Source: Methanoregula sp.
GTDB taxonomy: Archaea; Halobacteriota; Methanomicrobia; Methanomicrobiales; Methanospirillaceae
Reading direction: 5' to 3'
DNA: 37,913 nt
Assembly (NCBI GenBank): GCA_022710385.1
Contig: JAKLGZ010000007.1
Span: forward strand, 1-37,913
This document shows, piece after piece, positions 1 through 7,600 of the stretch (position 1 is its first letter; the number at the start of each line of letters is the position of its first letter). The translations under genes and the position numbers were made by a program. The notes beneath the pieces were generated by a model. The model had not been told where the DNA came from. It searched no databases and saw only the letters and a list, made by a program, of their open reading frames with translations.

Positions 1-116
1 CCTGCAATAAACAGTAACAGTGCCACTATGGCCAGGATTGTGATGGAAATTGCGAGATACCCTTGGGATGCATCCATGGAAAACAGGTACATGCACGGAT
101 ATTTTATTTCTTCCAT
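1..116 (-). CDS. Membrane protein, N-terminal part only
   Basis: The reading frame runs off the left edge of the window. From the ATG at 116 it encodes a short polar head followed by a strongly hydrophobic stretch (YLAISITILAIVALLLFIAG) that should be an N-terminal membrane anchor or signal. Two other in-frame ATGs, at 92 and 77, are equally possible starts; none has a clear ribosome binding site. The product cannot be identified from about 38 residues. Confidence 0.45.
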   Translation of the reverse strand, partial: MEEIKYPCMYLFSMDASQGYLAISITILAIVALLLFIA

Positions 117-273
117 GAATTTTCGATAGTTATGGACAATCGGGAACTATTCCTTAATCAATAGTATTTGAAATCTAAAATTTCAGGTGCAAAGAAGGAC
201 TGATCATCCCGGCATTGCCACGAAGACAGTTCGTACTTTTTTCCCAGATTTGAAAGTATCCCATTTCTCCCCC

Positions 274-1449
274 TCATATCATAAGGAATCCGTCCGGTAC
301 AAGACTGGTGGCGAGCATGACCATGTTGATCTCCTGGTGCTCTGTCCAGGTTCCAGCCCCCTGGTTGTCCTCATCAAGCCAGAACAGCTCTATCTCCTCT
401 GCGAGAGGCATATATTTCCTGAGCTCCGCAACCTTCAGGTGCAGGGAATCCTTCGTTCCAAACACAGCCGGGTACCCTTCAATCATTCCGGATAACTCTT
501 CGAGCCCTTTCATCCCGATCGAGAGCCCGAGTTCCCGGAAGGCGAGGCGGTATCCGGCAGGCAGCTGCAGGAGCCTGCTCCTCTTCACTGTCCGCATTCC
601 CTGGAGGGCTGACTCTGTGACACTCTCCAGCAAATCCGGGTGAGCAAATCCACCCTGCACCATCAGTTGTGCAATCCGTGAGGCATCGAAAAGGAGGCCC
701 CCGATGCCGAGGGGATCATCCGTCGCCCAGTCCTGCATCCGGCACATCTCTTCCATCTCCGCAATCTCCGTGAATAGGTTTACCTTTGGCGATGGTTGCT
801 GGAAAGATTCCAGCGTCATCTGGAGCTCACGGTAGGTGACCAACCCATCGATGGGATCGTGCAGGCCCATGGAGGAGACCTGGGGATGGGACAGATCGAC
901 ACTCATCTTCCAGAACATACGTTTCCGACCTCCAGAGGGTGGAAGGTAGGTGAATCGGGCATGGGCCGTCTTTGCTAATTCCAGCGCCCACCGGGTATAC
1001 TGCGGATCCCCATACATCCGGCTTACACGGTTGAGGGCATGCATCCATTTTGTCAGGTAGTGGTAGTACTGCCCATCCCGGTCCCATTCGAGCCGCTCAT
1101 CGAACGGTTCGCCCGACATGCGTTCGTTCAGTTTTTTCCCAATCCGGAGGCCCCCAATGGTCGGATGCAGTTCGCCCTGCTGCTCATGCAGGCCGCTGAT
1201 CCAGCCTTTCCGAGGGTCGTCTTCACGGTGCCGGCCGAGGACATGGTGCACCTGGTCGACAAGGCGCAATGCAAGGTCCCTGTATGCTGCATCATTTGTC
1301 CGGTGATACAGTTCAAGGTAGTTGCATACCGCAAACGCATCCGTCCACAGGTATCGTCGCGGAGACGGAGAAGGAGGATCAAGCCCTGTCATGCGGGCAA
1401 ACTCCTGCATGATCCCGTGGACAAGGGAAATAGGATCGTGTTTGGTCAT
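274..1449 (-). CDS. Predicted alpha/alpha-toroid (six-hairpin glycosidase-like) protein
   Basis: A 391-residue soluble protein. The start at 1449 (MTKHDPISLVHG) was chosen because the frame upstream of it overlaps the acetyltransferase gene and reads as low-complexity basic sequence. Regularly spaced helical segments with aromatic and acidic residues (YLWTDAFAVCNYLELYHR near residue 35; YYHYLTKWMHALNRVSRMYG; RWALELAKTAHARFTY) resemble (alpha/alpha)6-barrel sugar enzymes such as N-acylglucosamine 2-epimerase-type folds. That is a fold impression, not a demonstrated activity, and no catalytic residues can be assigned. It lies 73 bases downstream of a GNAT gene on the same strand, so the two are probably co-transcribed. 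Confidence 0.7.
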   Translation of the reverse strand: MTKHDPISLVHGIMQEFARMTGLDPPSPSPRRYLWTDAFAVCNYLELYHRTNDAAYRDLALRLVDQVHHVLGRHREDDPRKGWISGLHEQQGELHPTIGGLRIGKKLNERMSGEPFDERLEWDRDGQYYHYLTKWMHALNRVSRMYGDPQYTRWALELAKTAHARFTYLPPSGGRKRMFWKMSVDLSHPQVSSMGLHDPIDGLVTYRELQMTLESFQQPSPKVNLFTEIAEMEEMCRMQDWATDDPLGIGGLLFDASRIAQLMVQGGFAHPDLLESVTESALQGMRTVKRSRLLQLPAGYRLAFRELGLSIGMKGLEELSGMIEGYPAVFGTKDSLHLKVAELRKYMPLAEEIELFWLDEDNQGAGTWTEHQEINMVMLATSLVPDGFLMI

Positions 1450-1522
1450 TCTATCGCCTTGTTGTACAATGAGCAAAAATTCTTTTCTTCCCCTCTGATG
1501 TCTTTTTTCAGGGTCCCGTGAG

Positions 1523-2155
1523 CTATTCCCCCTGGACAACCGGGGGCCTGACCATTCCGGTATGCAGAATCCCTGATCCCGGAAGGCTGACCTGTTCGAC
1601 AACGGTAAACCCAAAGTGCTCGTACAGACCGATGTTCTTCTCGTTCTGAGTATTCAGATAGCAGGCTATCTGCTTCCTGTCCATCCAGTCAAGCATGGGC
1701 CGGATCAGCTTCCCTCCATATCCTTTTCCGTGGAGGCGAGGATCAACACCGATGAAGAAGAGGTAGCAATGGGAGATGGGAAGATGCTTCTTATGATAGA
1801 CATCGACCTCTTCTGCAAAGGCAAGAAGCCGTTTCATGGCGTCCTTCGAAAGCCCTTTCTGCAGCGCCATCCCCCCTGACCGCATCGCCCTCCAGAACGT
1901 CACCTCCGACCGGTTCGAGGGAAGCCAGACGGCAACTCCCTCAAGGGTGGGGGATGTGGCATACACCCGGCCATAGTTCAGGCCGTAACGGAGGTGGAAT
2001 TCGAAGATGTTCCTTCCCTCCTCTCTCCTGGTAGTGTCGTCAGGGAGGACATACGTCAGTTTGGCATCGTTGAAGAATGCTTCAACGAGCATTTCGCTTG
2101 CCGGTCCGATCTGTTCTTTCGAAAGACGGATAATAGCCCCAGGTTGTTCAACCAT
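1523..2155 (-). CDS. GNAT-family N-acetyltransferase
   Basis: A 210-residue acetyltransferase of the GNAT superfamily, which transfers an acetyl group from acetyl-CoA to an amine. The acetyl-CoA-binding motif A is visible at residues 137-151 (VDPRLHGKGYGGKLI), preceded by the expected hydrophobic strand (CYLFFIG). The C-terminal motif (NEKNIGLYEHFGF, 171-183) is typical of the fold. The ATG at 2155 has a GAAGGG ribosome binding site. The substrate cannot be told from the sequence. It is the first gene of a probable two-gene operon with the toroid protein and is divergent from the B3/B4 gene. Confidence 0.88.
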   Translation of the reverse strand: MVEQPGAIIRLSKEQIGPASEMLVEAFFNDAKLTYVLPDDTTRREEGRNIFEFHLRYGLNYGRVYATSPTLEGVAVWLPSNRSEVTFWRAMRSGGMALQKGLSKDAMKRLLAFAEEVDVYHKKHLPISHCYLFFIGVDPRLHGKGYGGKLIRPMLDWMDRKQIACYLNTQNEKNIGLYEHFGFTVVEQVSLPGSGILHTGMVRPPVVQGE

Positions 2156-2253
2156 ATTCCCTTCACGAAAAGAAAATAGCGAGCTTTGGTATATGATTCC
2201 TCCGGCACCATTCCTTTAACGTGAGGGTGATTCAATCCCTACTCAAGGATACC

Positions 2254-2931
2254 ATGAAGTTCAGCCAGGAAGTTCTGGATGCATTCCCGGGGATCGGTGT
2301 GGCCGAAGGGAATATCCGGTCTGTGCAGATTGCCCATGAGAGTGCCGGGCTGGAAACACTAAAACGGGAGACCATCCAGGAGGTAAAATCCCGCTATACC
2401 CTGGAGCAGGTGAAGGACGATCCAGTATTCAGAGCGTACAGGGACTTTTTCTGGAGTGTCGGGGTAGACCCGACCAAGACCAGGCCGGCATCCGAAGCCC
2501 TGGTAAGAAGGATCCTTTCAGGTGGGAAACTCCCGAGGATCAATACTGCCGTTGACTCCTACAACCTGGCATCTGCCCGCTCCGGGTTGCCAATCGCAGC
2601 ATTCGATTCTGATGCCCTGACAGGGGATCTGACGCTCCGGTTCGCCAATAACGGGGAATCTTTCCTTGGTATCGGAATGGAGAAGCAGGTAGTGCTTCAG
2701 AAGAACCAGGTCATCATGACCGACGAAAAACAGATCGTCGCGATCTACCCGTACCGTGATTCCGATACGACCAAGGTGACCGCGGAAACACGGAATATCC
2801 GGATCATCACCTGCGGGGTGCCTGGGATCGGGCGGGAACTGGTTTCCGGGGCATTCGACCTTTGTGCCAAGTACCTGGAGAAATATACCGGCGGGATGTC
2901 TAAAGGTGCAGAGATATTCCCAAAGAAATGA
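2254..2931 (+). CDS. B3/B4 tRNA-binding domain protein
   Basis: A 225-residue stand-alone protein related to the B3/B4 (editing-type) domain of phenylalanyl-tRNA synthetase beta chain. Supporting features are the N-terminal FPGIGVAEG strand, the central VGVDPTKTRPASEALVRRIL segment and LPRINTAVDSYNLAS, all typical of the family. Such proteins are thought to hydrolyse or bind mis-acylated tRNA or free aminoacyl compounds, but function is not established. The ATG at 2254 aligns best with family N termini and has AAGGA four bases upstream. An in-frame GTG at 2221 lies about 27 bases after a TATA-like box (2189-2198) and is an alternative leaderless start that would add 11 residues. Confidence 0.85.
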   Translation: MKFSQEVLDAFPGIGVAEGNIRSVQIAHESAGLETLKRETIQEVKSRYTLEQVKDDPVFRAYRDFFWSVGVDPTKTRPASEALVRRILSGGKLPRINTAVDSYNLASARSGLPIAAFDSDALTGDLTLRFANNGESFLGIGMEKQVVLQKNQVIMTDEKQIVAIYPYRDSDTTKVTAETRNIRIITCGVPGIGRELVSGAFDLCAKYLEKYTGGMSKGAEIFPKK

Positions 2932-3041
2932 TTCTGATACCGGGGCAGGATAATCATGTATTTCTGGCTTTCACCGCTAAAAATTCATGAAAAACGTCTG
3001 GGGGAGGACACCCCAACCATGGGGCATCCGCATCAGGCTTT

Positions 3042-3479
3042 TCACCCTTTTATGAGCCCTTTTGCAAACGTCCGGGCTCTACCCAGGTCCTGCTCATCGG
3101 GGTGTCCCTTGTTCGCCCACGTCAATCCCAGCAGGCCGGCTGCACCGGGGCACCGGAATTCTCCTACGACCCGGGCTCCTTTCCCCGCCAGCAGCTCTTT
3201 CATGGGCTTTTCATACTTTTCATCAGGGCTCCCTGCCGTCGAGAAGACGAACATGTCCTTCTCCAGCCGGGGGATTTTCTCGAGGAGCTTATACAGGTCC
3301 TTGTGGTATTTGCCGGCGTAGATACCGGAACCGATACCGATCAGGTCGTATCCCGTGAGATCTTCCGGCTTTGCCTCTTCCACTTTCTTGAGGGTCGCGT
3401 TCACGGCTTCGGCCATCGCTTTCGCGACCTTCTCGGTATTCATCTTGCTGTAAGATTTGTAAATGATGAGGGTATTCAT
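3042..3479 (-). CDS. Flavodoxin domain protein
   Basis: A 145-residue flavodoxin-like protein that should bind FMN and carry electrons or reduce quinone-type substrates. It opens with the first beta strand and phosphate loop (TLIIYKSYSKMNTEKVAKAM), continues with GYDLIGIGSGIYAGKYH and has the third-strand motif DMFVFSTAGSP. The phosphate loop is less Ser/Thr-rich than in classical flavodoxins, as in the protoporphyrinogen-oxidase/flavodoxin_5-type family. Start 3479 is preferred over the longer frame, whose N terminus has no flavodoxin character. GAGATAAC precedes the ATG. It is convergent with the B3/B4 gene. Confidence 0.85.
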   Translation of the reverse strand: MNTLIIYKSYSKMNTEKVAKAMAEAVNATLKKVEEAKPEDLTGYDLIGIGSGIYAGKYHKDLYKLLEKIPRLEKDMFVFSTAGSPDEKYEKPMKELLAGKGARVVGEFRCPGAAGLLGLTWANKGHPDEQDLGRARTFAKGLIKG

Positions 3480-3739
3480 GCTGTTATCTCTTCGATAGAT
3501 GGCATAAAGGTGATTGTGAAGAGTCCTGCTGCCGGTCTCAGCGAGAGGTATCCTGATAACGACCGCGGTCTGCAGGGGACTGGTGAGATGATGATTCTCG
3601 GAGCATGCTCCCTGCTTTCCCGGACACGGCGAATCTGGCACCATGATTCAGACCGATGCAATGATAGGCATCGATTCTTCAGAACAACGTGCCCTTGGTT
3701 TCAATAGTACAGACGTGGACCCGCTATGACACACTTCTA

Positions 3740-3769
3740 TTTATATTCTATAGCGCTATAGACTATAGC
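3740..3769 (+). promoter_or_regulatory. vapB promoter with palindromic operator
   Basis: A TATA-like box (TTTATATT, 3740-3747) is followed at once by a perfect 14-base palindrome CTATAGCGCTATAG (3748-3761) and a third CTATAG half-site (3763-3768) ending just before the ATG at 3770. The TATA box lies about 25 bases from that ATG, so the transcript should start at or very near the start codon (leaderless). A ribbon-helix-helix antitoxin bound to the palindrome would block the initiation site, giving autoregulation; that last step is inference. Confidence 0.65.
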
Positions 3770-4108
3770 ATGCAAAAGGGAACGGAAAAGGCTCCTCCTC
3801 CCAACAAAGTGAAGAGGTCAGGAAACACCCAGCAGCAGCCAGGAGATGGTTCCACCAGCCGGACGGGTCTTCTCCCGACTCCCGGGCGAATGGAGTTTTC
3901 GGACAGGACCACCATCCAGATTTCCAAGGATACCAAGAGAGACCTTGACAGGATAAAACGAGAATCCGGAGGGAAGACCTACGATGATGCCATCCGGTTC
4001 CTGCTCGATGAGAGGAGAAGGCTCCGCCCTTCAACATTCGGGCTTCTCTCCGGTGCAGGACCGTTTGTCCGGGACGAGGAGGAGGATTCTCATCGGATTC
4101 GTCCTTGA
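3770..4108 (+). CDS. vapB: VapB-type ribbon-helix-helix antitoxin
   Basis: A 112-residue antitoxin. The DNA-binding ribbon-helix-helix core begins near residue 46 (RTTIQISKDTKRDLDRIK, then GKTYDDAIRFLLDERR). The acidic C-terminal tail (VRDEEEDSHRI) would wrap and block the partner toxin. The first 40 residues are Pro/Gln-rich, probably disordered, and unusual for the family. ATG 3770 is preferred because the TATA box sits about 25 bases upstream; the ATG at 3890 would give only the conserved core. The gene overlaps the downstream PIN-domain toxin gene, as usual for a type II toxin-antitoxin operon. Confidence 0.78.
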   Translation: MQKGTEKAPPPNKVKRSGNTQQQPGDGSTSRTGLLPTPGRMEFSDRTTIQISKDTKRDLDRIKRESGGKTYDDAIRFLLDERRRLRPSTFGLLSGAGPFVRDEEEDSHRIRP

Positions 4109-4466
4109 TACCTGGGTCTGGGTGGAATACTGGCGGGGAAATATGGCCGTGAGACCCTGGGTCGAGGAGCAGGGTCCTCTCTTCAGCTCGACAATCACCT
4201 TTGCAGAAACGGCAAGGTATTTTACAATCCAAGGGATCGATCCGGCTACCCTCCTCCACTGCCTGGACGATATCCGTACACGAAGTACGGTCCTTCCGTT
4301 AGATGAGCAACTTGCCATCTTTGCAGGACACCTGAAGAACCGCGAAGTGGAGGGAATCGCCGATGCGATCGTCCTTGCTACTGCCCGGGCAGGTGGCCAC
4401 CAGGTCGTGACCGGGGACCCGCACTTCCGTGATGTGGAGGATGCGGTATACCTGGGCAAGGAGTGA
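4065..4466 (+). CDS. vapC: VapC-type PIN-domain ribonuclease toxin
   Basis: A PIN-domain toxin of about 133 residues that should cleave RNA with Mg2+ at four acidic residues. All four are visible: D15 in FVLDTWVW, E48 in TFAETARYF, D100 in IADAIVLATA and D118 in TGDPHF. It is probably active and kept in check by VapB. The start is unclear. Homologous PIN proteins begin just before ILIGFVLDT, where no ATG exists. The TTG at 4065 follows AGGA by four bases; GTG 4053 and ATG 4008 are longer options. A strong GGAGG at 4081-4085 sits upstream of a non-standard ATC (4092). The gene overlaps vapB by about 44 bases. Confidence 0.8.
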   Translation: MSGTRRRILIGFVLDTWVWVEYWRGNMAVRPWVEEQGPLFSSTITFAETARYFTIQGIDPATLLHCLDDIRTRSTVLPLDEQLAIFAGHLKNREVEGIADAIVLATARAGGHQVVTGDPHFRDVEDAVYLGKE

Positions 4467-4606
4467 GGGATGTTACCGCGTACCGTCCGGTAACGATCCG
4501 ACCATCGATGCGGATGTCCGGACGGGTACGACCCCCGAGGCAGAATGACTCACCCCACCAGGTATCCCATCAAGCCTCGGGGGGATCAAGGGAGGGGGCC
4601 CCTGCT

Positions 4607-4729
4607 GACACGCCTGGCATTGCCGGAGAACTTGCGGAGAAGATGGGAATGCACAAGACTACCCTGCTTGAGCACATCCATAAAGCGGAGAAGCGGCTGA
4701 TCGGGCATATCCTCGCACAAGGTGCGTAA
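4607..4729 (+). pseudogene. HTH_10 (bacterio-opsin-activator type) DNA-binding domain fragment
   Basis: The C-terminal 40 residues of a short frame (open from a GTG at 4463 to the stop at 4729) read GELAEKMGMHKTTLLEHIHK followed by AEKRLIGHIL. This matches the helix-turn-helix end of HTH_10 regulators, which is common in haloarchaea and methanogens. The upstream part of the frame (Pro/Arg/Ser-rich) has no family resemblance, and the sensory domains of a full-length regulator are absent. It is most likely the surviving 3' end of a decayed regulator gene. A short functional HTH peptide is less likely. Confidence 0.5.
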
Positions 4730-4749
4730 GCGACCCGATCAATCGTCCT

Positions 4750-5472
4750 TCATATTCCTATCCCAACCATCGGGCCGTATACGATGACAATATAGTACAC
4801 TCCCACAATGATGAACACGGCAGCGACTGCCCACTTGATCCACTTCTCGTTCTTCTGTACCGCAGTCATCATCCCAGAAACCCGGTTCACCCCCGAGACG
4901 AGCACGAGTGAGATGATGATGACCGGAAGGGCGGTCGCGATGCCAAAGACCGCCGGGACGAAGATCGCATCCCCTGTCTTCAATGCAATCGGGATGAGCA
5001 TCCCGAAGAACAGGACCGCGGCGAACGGGCAGAGGGCAAGGGCGAAGATGACCCCGAGAAGAAAGCCCCCAAGGTATCCCTTTTCCCCAAGATAGAGCTC
5101 GATCTTCTGCAGCCATCCCTGGCCTCCGATGGAGGGGATGTCCACAATCTCCAGCATCAGGATCCCCATGATGACAAGGAAGGGCCCGATCAGTTTCTCC
5201 CCGTATTCCTGGAGGAAGAGAGAGATAGACTGGATATTCAGTCCTGCATAGACGATCAGGGCGGTGAGGCCGATATAGGCAACCATCCGTCCCAGGGCAT
5301 AGAGGGTCCCTACGAGGAGCGTGTGTCTGCTGTCCCCAATCTTCTTTGAGATGAACGCAATGGCCGTGATGTTTGTGGCGAGAGGGCAGGGGGAGAAGGT
5401 CATCACCAGTCCGATGAAGAACGCCGCGACCAGGGGGATGCCACTGGTCCCCAGCGCCTCCATGCTGCCCAT
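4750..5472 (-). CDS. arsG: ArsG-family CcdA-like membrane permease
   Basis: A 240-residue integral membrane protein with six hydrophobic segments and the two-fold repeated layout of the CcdA/DsbD transmembrane domain. Each half carries a Cys-Pro motif: C29 in TFSPCPLATN and C148 in ALALCPFAAV. These pass reducing equivalents across the membrane in CcdA relatives. The ArsG branch was described as an efflux permease for aromatic arsenicals alongside the nitroreductase-type protein ArsF. Its neighbour eight bases upstream is exactly an ArsF-type lipoprotein, which supports this branch over plain CcdA. It could either export organoarsenicals or deliver electrons to ArsF. It is the last gene of the arsenic operon; start 5472, alternative 5463. 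Confidence 0.82.
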   Translation of the reverse strand: MGSMEALGTSGIPLVAAFFIGLVMTFSPCPLATNITAIAFISKKIGDSRHTLLVGTLYALGRMVAYIGLTALIVYAGLNIQSISLFLQEYGEKLIGPFLVIMGILMLEIVDIPSIGGQGWLQKIELYLGEKGYLGGFLLGVIFALALCPFAAVLFFGMLIPIALKTGDAIFVPAVFGIATALPVIIISLVLVSGVNRVSGMMTAVQKNEKWIKWAVAAVFIIVGVYYIVIVYGPMVGIGI

Positions 5473-5480
5473 GAAATCGA

Positions 5481-5957
5481 TCAGGAGAAGTCACCTGCCA
5501 TTCGCTTCTCGATCACACCTTTGAGGTAGGCCAGATACGCCTCCTTGTCCCCGATCTTGTACCAGACATTGACATTCTCCTCTTTATGGAACCCGTCCTT
5601 GTCGTAGACACCGATCCAGAGCGAGGATCCTGTCGGCCCATACTGGTCCACCAGCGCCTTGTTCTCCGGTTCTTCGATATTGATGTGGCCGAATACCACC
5701 CTCCCGGATTCCAGTTCCGGGGCGAAGTAGGTCTTCACGGTATCCTCGGCATACGCCCCGACGGTTCGGCAGGAGTAGCATTGCTGGGTCCGGTGGAAGT
5801 GGTAGACTTCCACTTTCTGGACAGCCCCGGGGGTTGTCATTATCTGGCTTTCGTTCGTCGCGGCCGGAGCGGTGCATCCTGCTCCAAGGGCTGCCAGCGT
5901 TACGAGCAGCAGGAGTATTCCCAGGACTACAATTCGTCGCTTCATAATCTCATTCAT
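5481..5957 (-). CDS. arsF: ArsF-family thioredoxin-like lipoprotein
   Basis: A 158-residue exported thioredoxin-fold protein. MNEIMKRR is followed by a hydrophobic signal and a lipobox ending at C28 (LGAGC), so it is probably anchored on the outer face of the membrane. A CxxC redox pair, C60/C63 (HRTQQCYSCRTVG), heads the domain, and the rest (GHINIEEPENKALVDQYG) fits the ArsF family named for nitrophenyl/aromatic arsenical reduction. The start has a strong GGAGGT site and overlaps the end of the DGC gene. ArsG directly downstream, with paired cysteines, is the likely electron source. The actual substrate is inferred from family and context only. Confidence 0.82.
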   Translation of the reverse strand: MNEIMKRRIVVLGILLLLVTLAALGAGCTAPAATNESQIMTTPGAVQKVEVYHFHRTQQCYSCRTVGAYAEDTVKTYFAPELESGRVVFGHINIEEPENKALVDQYGPTGSSLWIGVYDKDGFHKEENVNVWYKIGDKEAYLAYLKGVIEKRMAGDFS

Positions 5958-6366
5958 CATTCTTACCTCCACTCTTCCTGATCGTCCGGACGACTGCCTG
6001 GCAGAGACATTCGATCTCATCGTAGCGCGGCTCTTCCATCCCTCGCTTGGTGATCCCTTCTCTCGTCGCGATGAGATAGGCATCCGGGATCTTCCCGATC
6101 AGGTCCATCCTCTTCTTTGCACAGCATTCCTCGCAGCCGTCCACTGCGATGAGGCATTCGTCCCCGGTCAATTCCTTCTCCAGGGACCGCGTGAGGGAAG
6201 TGAGCCTCACATGACGGGAAACAAGGACGGGATGACGGCATCGGAGCGAGTTCCCTGCCATCGTGGTGAGCTGCCCGGTATGCGAGATCCCGGAGCAGGT
6301 CAGGAGGAGGACCGGCCGGTCATCCAGGTCCAGGCTGGATCCCCTGACGAAGTCTGGCTCAGCCAC
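5950..6366 (-). CDS. DGC-domain putative zinc-binding protein (first copy)
   Basis: A 138-residue Cys-rich protein of the DGC family, named for a conserved Asp-Gly-Cys. D76-G77-C78 lies in VDGCEECC, with further cysteines at 24, 43, 71, 81, 82, 120 and 122, enough for a metal or metalloid site. Family function is unknown; members recur in arsenic and selenium gene clusters of anaerobes. The start is a GTG at 6366, six bases after the upstream gene's stop. A second, divergent DGC gene sits in the same operon at 8768-9190, so the pair may form a heterodimer or have different substrates. Confidence 0.78.
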   Translation of the reverse strand: MAEPDFVRGSSLDLDDRPVLLLTCSGISHTGQLTTMAGNSLRCRHPVLVSRHVRLTSLTRSLEKELTGDECLIAVDGCEECCAKKRMDLIGKIPDAYLIATREGITKRGMEEPRYDEIECLCQAVVRTIRKSGGKNDE

Positions 6367-6372
6367 AGTGGT

Positions 6373-7149
6373 TCAGCCCTTCAGTTTCTGGTAGAGAGCG
6401 GGGAGGCGTCTCCGGTACATCTCCCTGATCGCCGGTTCATCCTCACCGAGAGGCCGAACCGGGACGAGGTCCATGACCTGCTCGGGGGTGAGATGGGACC
6501 ACATCATAGTCTGCACGGTCCCCTCGGCCATCTTCCGGACTGCATCGGCAGCCCGTTCCGGGGAGAGCCCGAACGAGACCGCGATCTGCTCGAGTTCATA
6601 GAGCTGGAACCAGAGGCAGGTCGGCCCCATTGCGGAGATCACCGCGTAGGCCTCCAGGTCCTGCTCGGGGACGTCGATGTACCGGCCGAGGGATTCCAGG
6701 AGGGTTCCCACCATCGCAAGGTCCCCTGTTGTGATCTCCCCCGAGAAGGTAACCGGGGTATATCCGCTCAGTACCATGGACGGGGCATTCGGGATCATCC
6801 TGACGATCCGGTCGAATCCCCCGAGCATCCCGGAGATCTGGGCGATGGTCAGCTTGGGCATGAGCGAGATGACGATGGCATCGGGTTTGAGTGCCGGGGC
6901 AATCACACCGAGCACCTTCCCTGCGTCCGGGGGATGGACTGCGATGATGACAAGGTCCTGGCCGGCTGCAAGGGCGTTCTGGTCCTGTAGTACGGTCACC
7001 CCTGGAAATTCTGCGGTTATCTGGTCAAGTGCCCCTCTGCTGGGGTCGCTGACAATGATGTTCTCCGGGAGAAGGCCCGCCTCCCTCCATCCGTGCAGGA
7101 GGATGCGGATTACCCGCCCTCCCCCGATACATCCGATTGATTCGTTCAT
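6373..7149 (-). CDS. Pyrroline-5-carboxylate-reductase-like NAD(P)/F420 oxidoreductase
   Basis: A 258-residue soluble dehydrogenase. A Rossmann dinucleotide motif opens it (IGCIGGGRV, residues 5-13), followed by DLVIIAVHPPDAGKVLG and the P5CR-type RMIPNAPSMVLSGYTP segment. The C-terminal helical domain (ISAMGPTCLWFQLYELEQIA) matches the dimerisation/active-site region of P5CR and related F420-dependent reductases. Proline synthesis is not a likely role here: it sits inside a ten-gene arsenic operon, seven bases from DUF2703 and six from a DGC gene. It may reduce an arsenic-containing or other small organic substrate, which would be new; this is inference from context. Confidence 0.75.
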   Translation of the reverse strand: MNESIGCIGGGRVIRILLHGWREAGLLPENIIVSDPSRGALDQITAEFPGVTVLQDQNALAAGQDLVIIAVHPPDAGKVLGVIAPALKPDAIVISLMPKLTIAQISGMLGGFDRIVRMIPNAPSMVLSGYTPVTFSGEITTGDLAMVGTLLESLGRYIDVPEQDLEAYAVISAMGPTCLWFQLYELEQIAVSFGLSPERAADAVRKMAEGTVQTMMWSHLTPEQVMDLVPVRPLGEDEPAIREMYRRRLPALYQKLKG

Positions 7150-7156
7150 GACGGGT

Positions 7157-7600
7157 TCACTCGCATTTCATATCCGGGCCGCAATCGCAGCCACAACTGC
7201 ATGGGGTCTCCCACGATTCAACGACCCCGATAATCACCCGCTTCAGCAGATCGGGGGGGATTGCCTCGTAGCGTTCCTCACCGATATCGATCGCACGGCA
7301 CTCTGCTTCATCCTGCCCCGTGATGCAGGCACAGGAGCAGCAGGGGGTCTGTACCACCCGGGCATCCGACAGGTACTCCTCCAGGGGAACACCGTTGATC
7401 AGGACCTGGTTTGACTCTTCAATCTGTGAGTCGGGGAGTATTGTTTCCCTGAATCGGGCGGTAATATTCTTCTGTCTGAAATAGGGCTGGAGGTCTTCGA
7501 GCACGTCCATTATGGCCCCGACGGTCAGGCTGCAGCGTTCGCAGGTGCCGGTGACGGTGGTGCCGATGTGTTTCCATTCAATGATAAGATTGCGTTTCAT
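7157..7600 (-). CDS. DUF2703 Cys-rich protein
   Basis: A 147-residue DUF2703 protein with many cysteines in clusters: TCERCS near the N terminus, [12 protein letters not shown] in the middle, and a Cys-rich tail ([14 protein letters not shown]). The first part, with IEWKHIG and a thioredoxin-like GVPLEEYL segment, looks like a thioredoxin-fold relative. Clustered cysteines suggest binding of As(III) or another soft metal, possibly as a chaperone handing it to Acr3. The ATG at 7600 overlaps the acr3 stop (ATGA) and has AAGGA eight bases upstream; 7609 is an alternative. Confidence 0.78.
   Translation of the reverse strand: MKRNLIIEWKHIGTTVTGTCERCSLTVGAIMDVLEDLQPYFRQKNITARFRETILPDSQIEESNQVLINGVPLEEYLSDARVVQTPCCSCACITGQDEAECRAIDIGEERYEAIPPDLLKRVIIGVVESWETPCSCGCDCGPDMKCE

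Noticed and set aside
4739-5494. A 251-codon minus-strand frame lying over arsG
   Set aside because: Its translation is Arg/His/Gly/Pro-rich without hydrophobic segments, while the other frame is a clear CcdA-type membrane protein with paired cysteines.
5872-6990. A 372-codon plus-strand frame across the DGC and P5CR-like genes
   Set aside because: Low-complexity Gly/Asp/His/Arg translation typical of the antisense of GC-rich genes; the minus-strand genes have clear motifs and ribosome binding sites.
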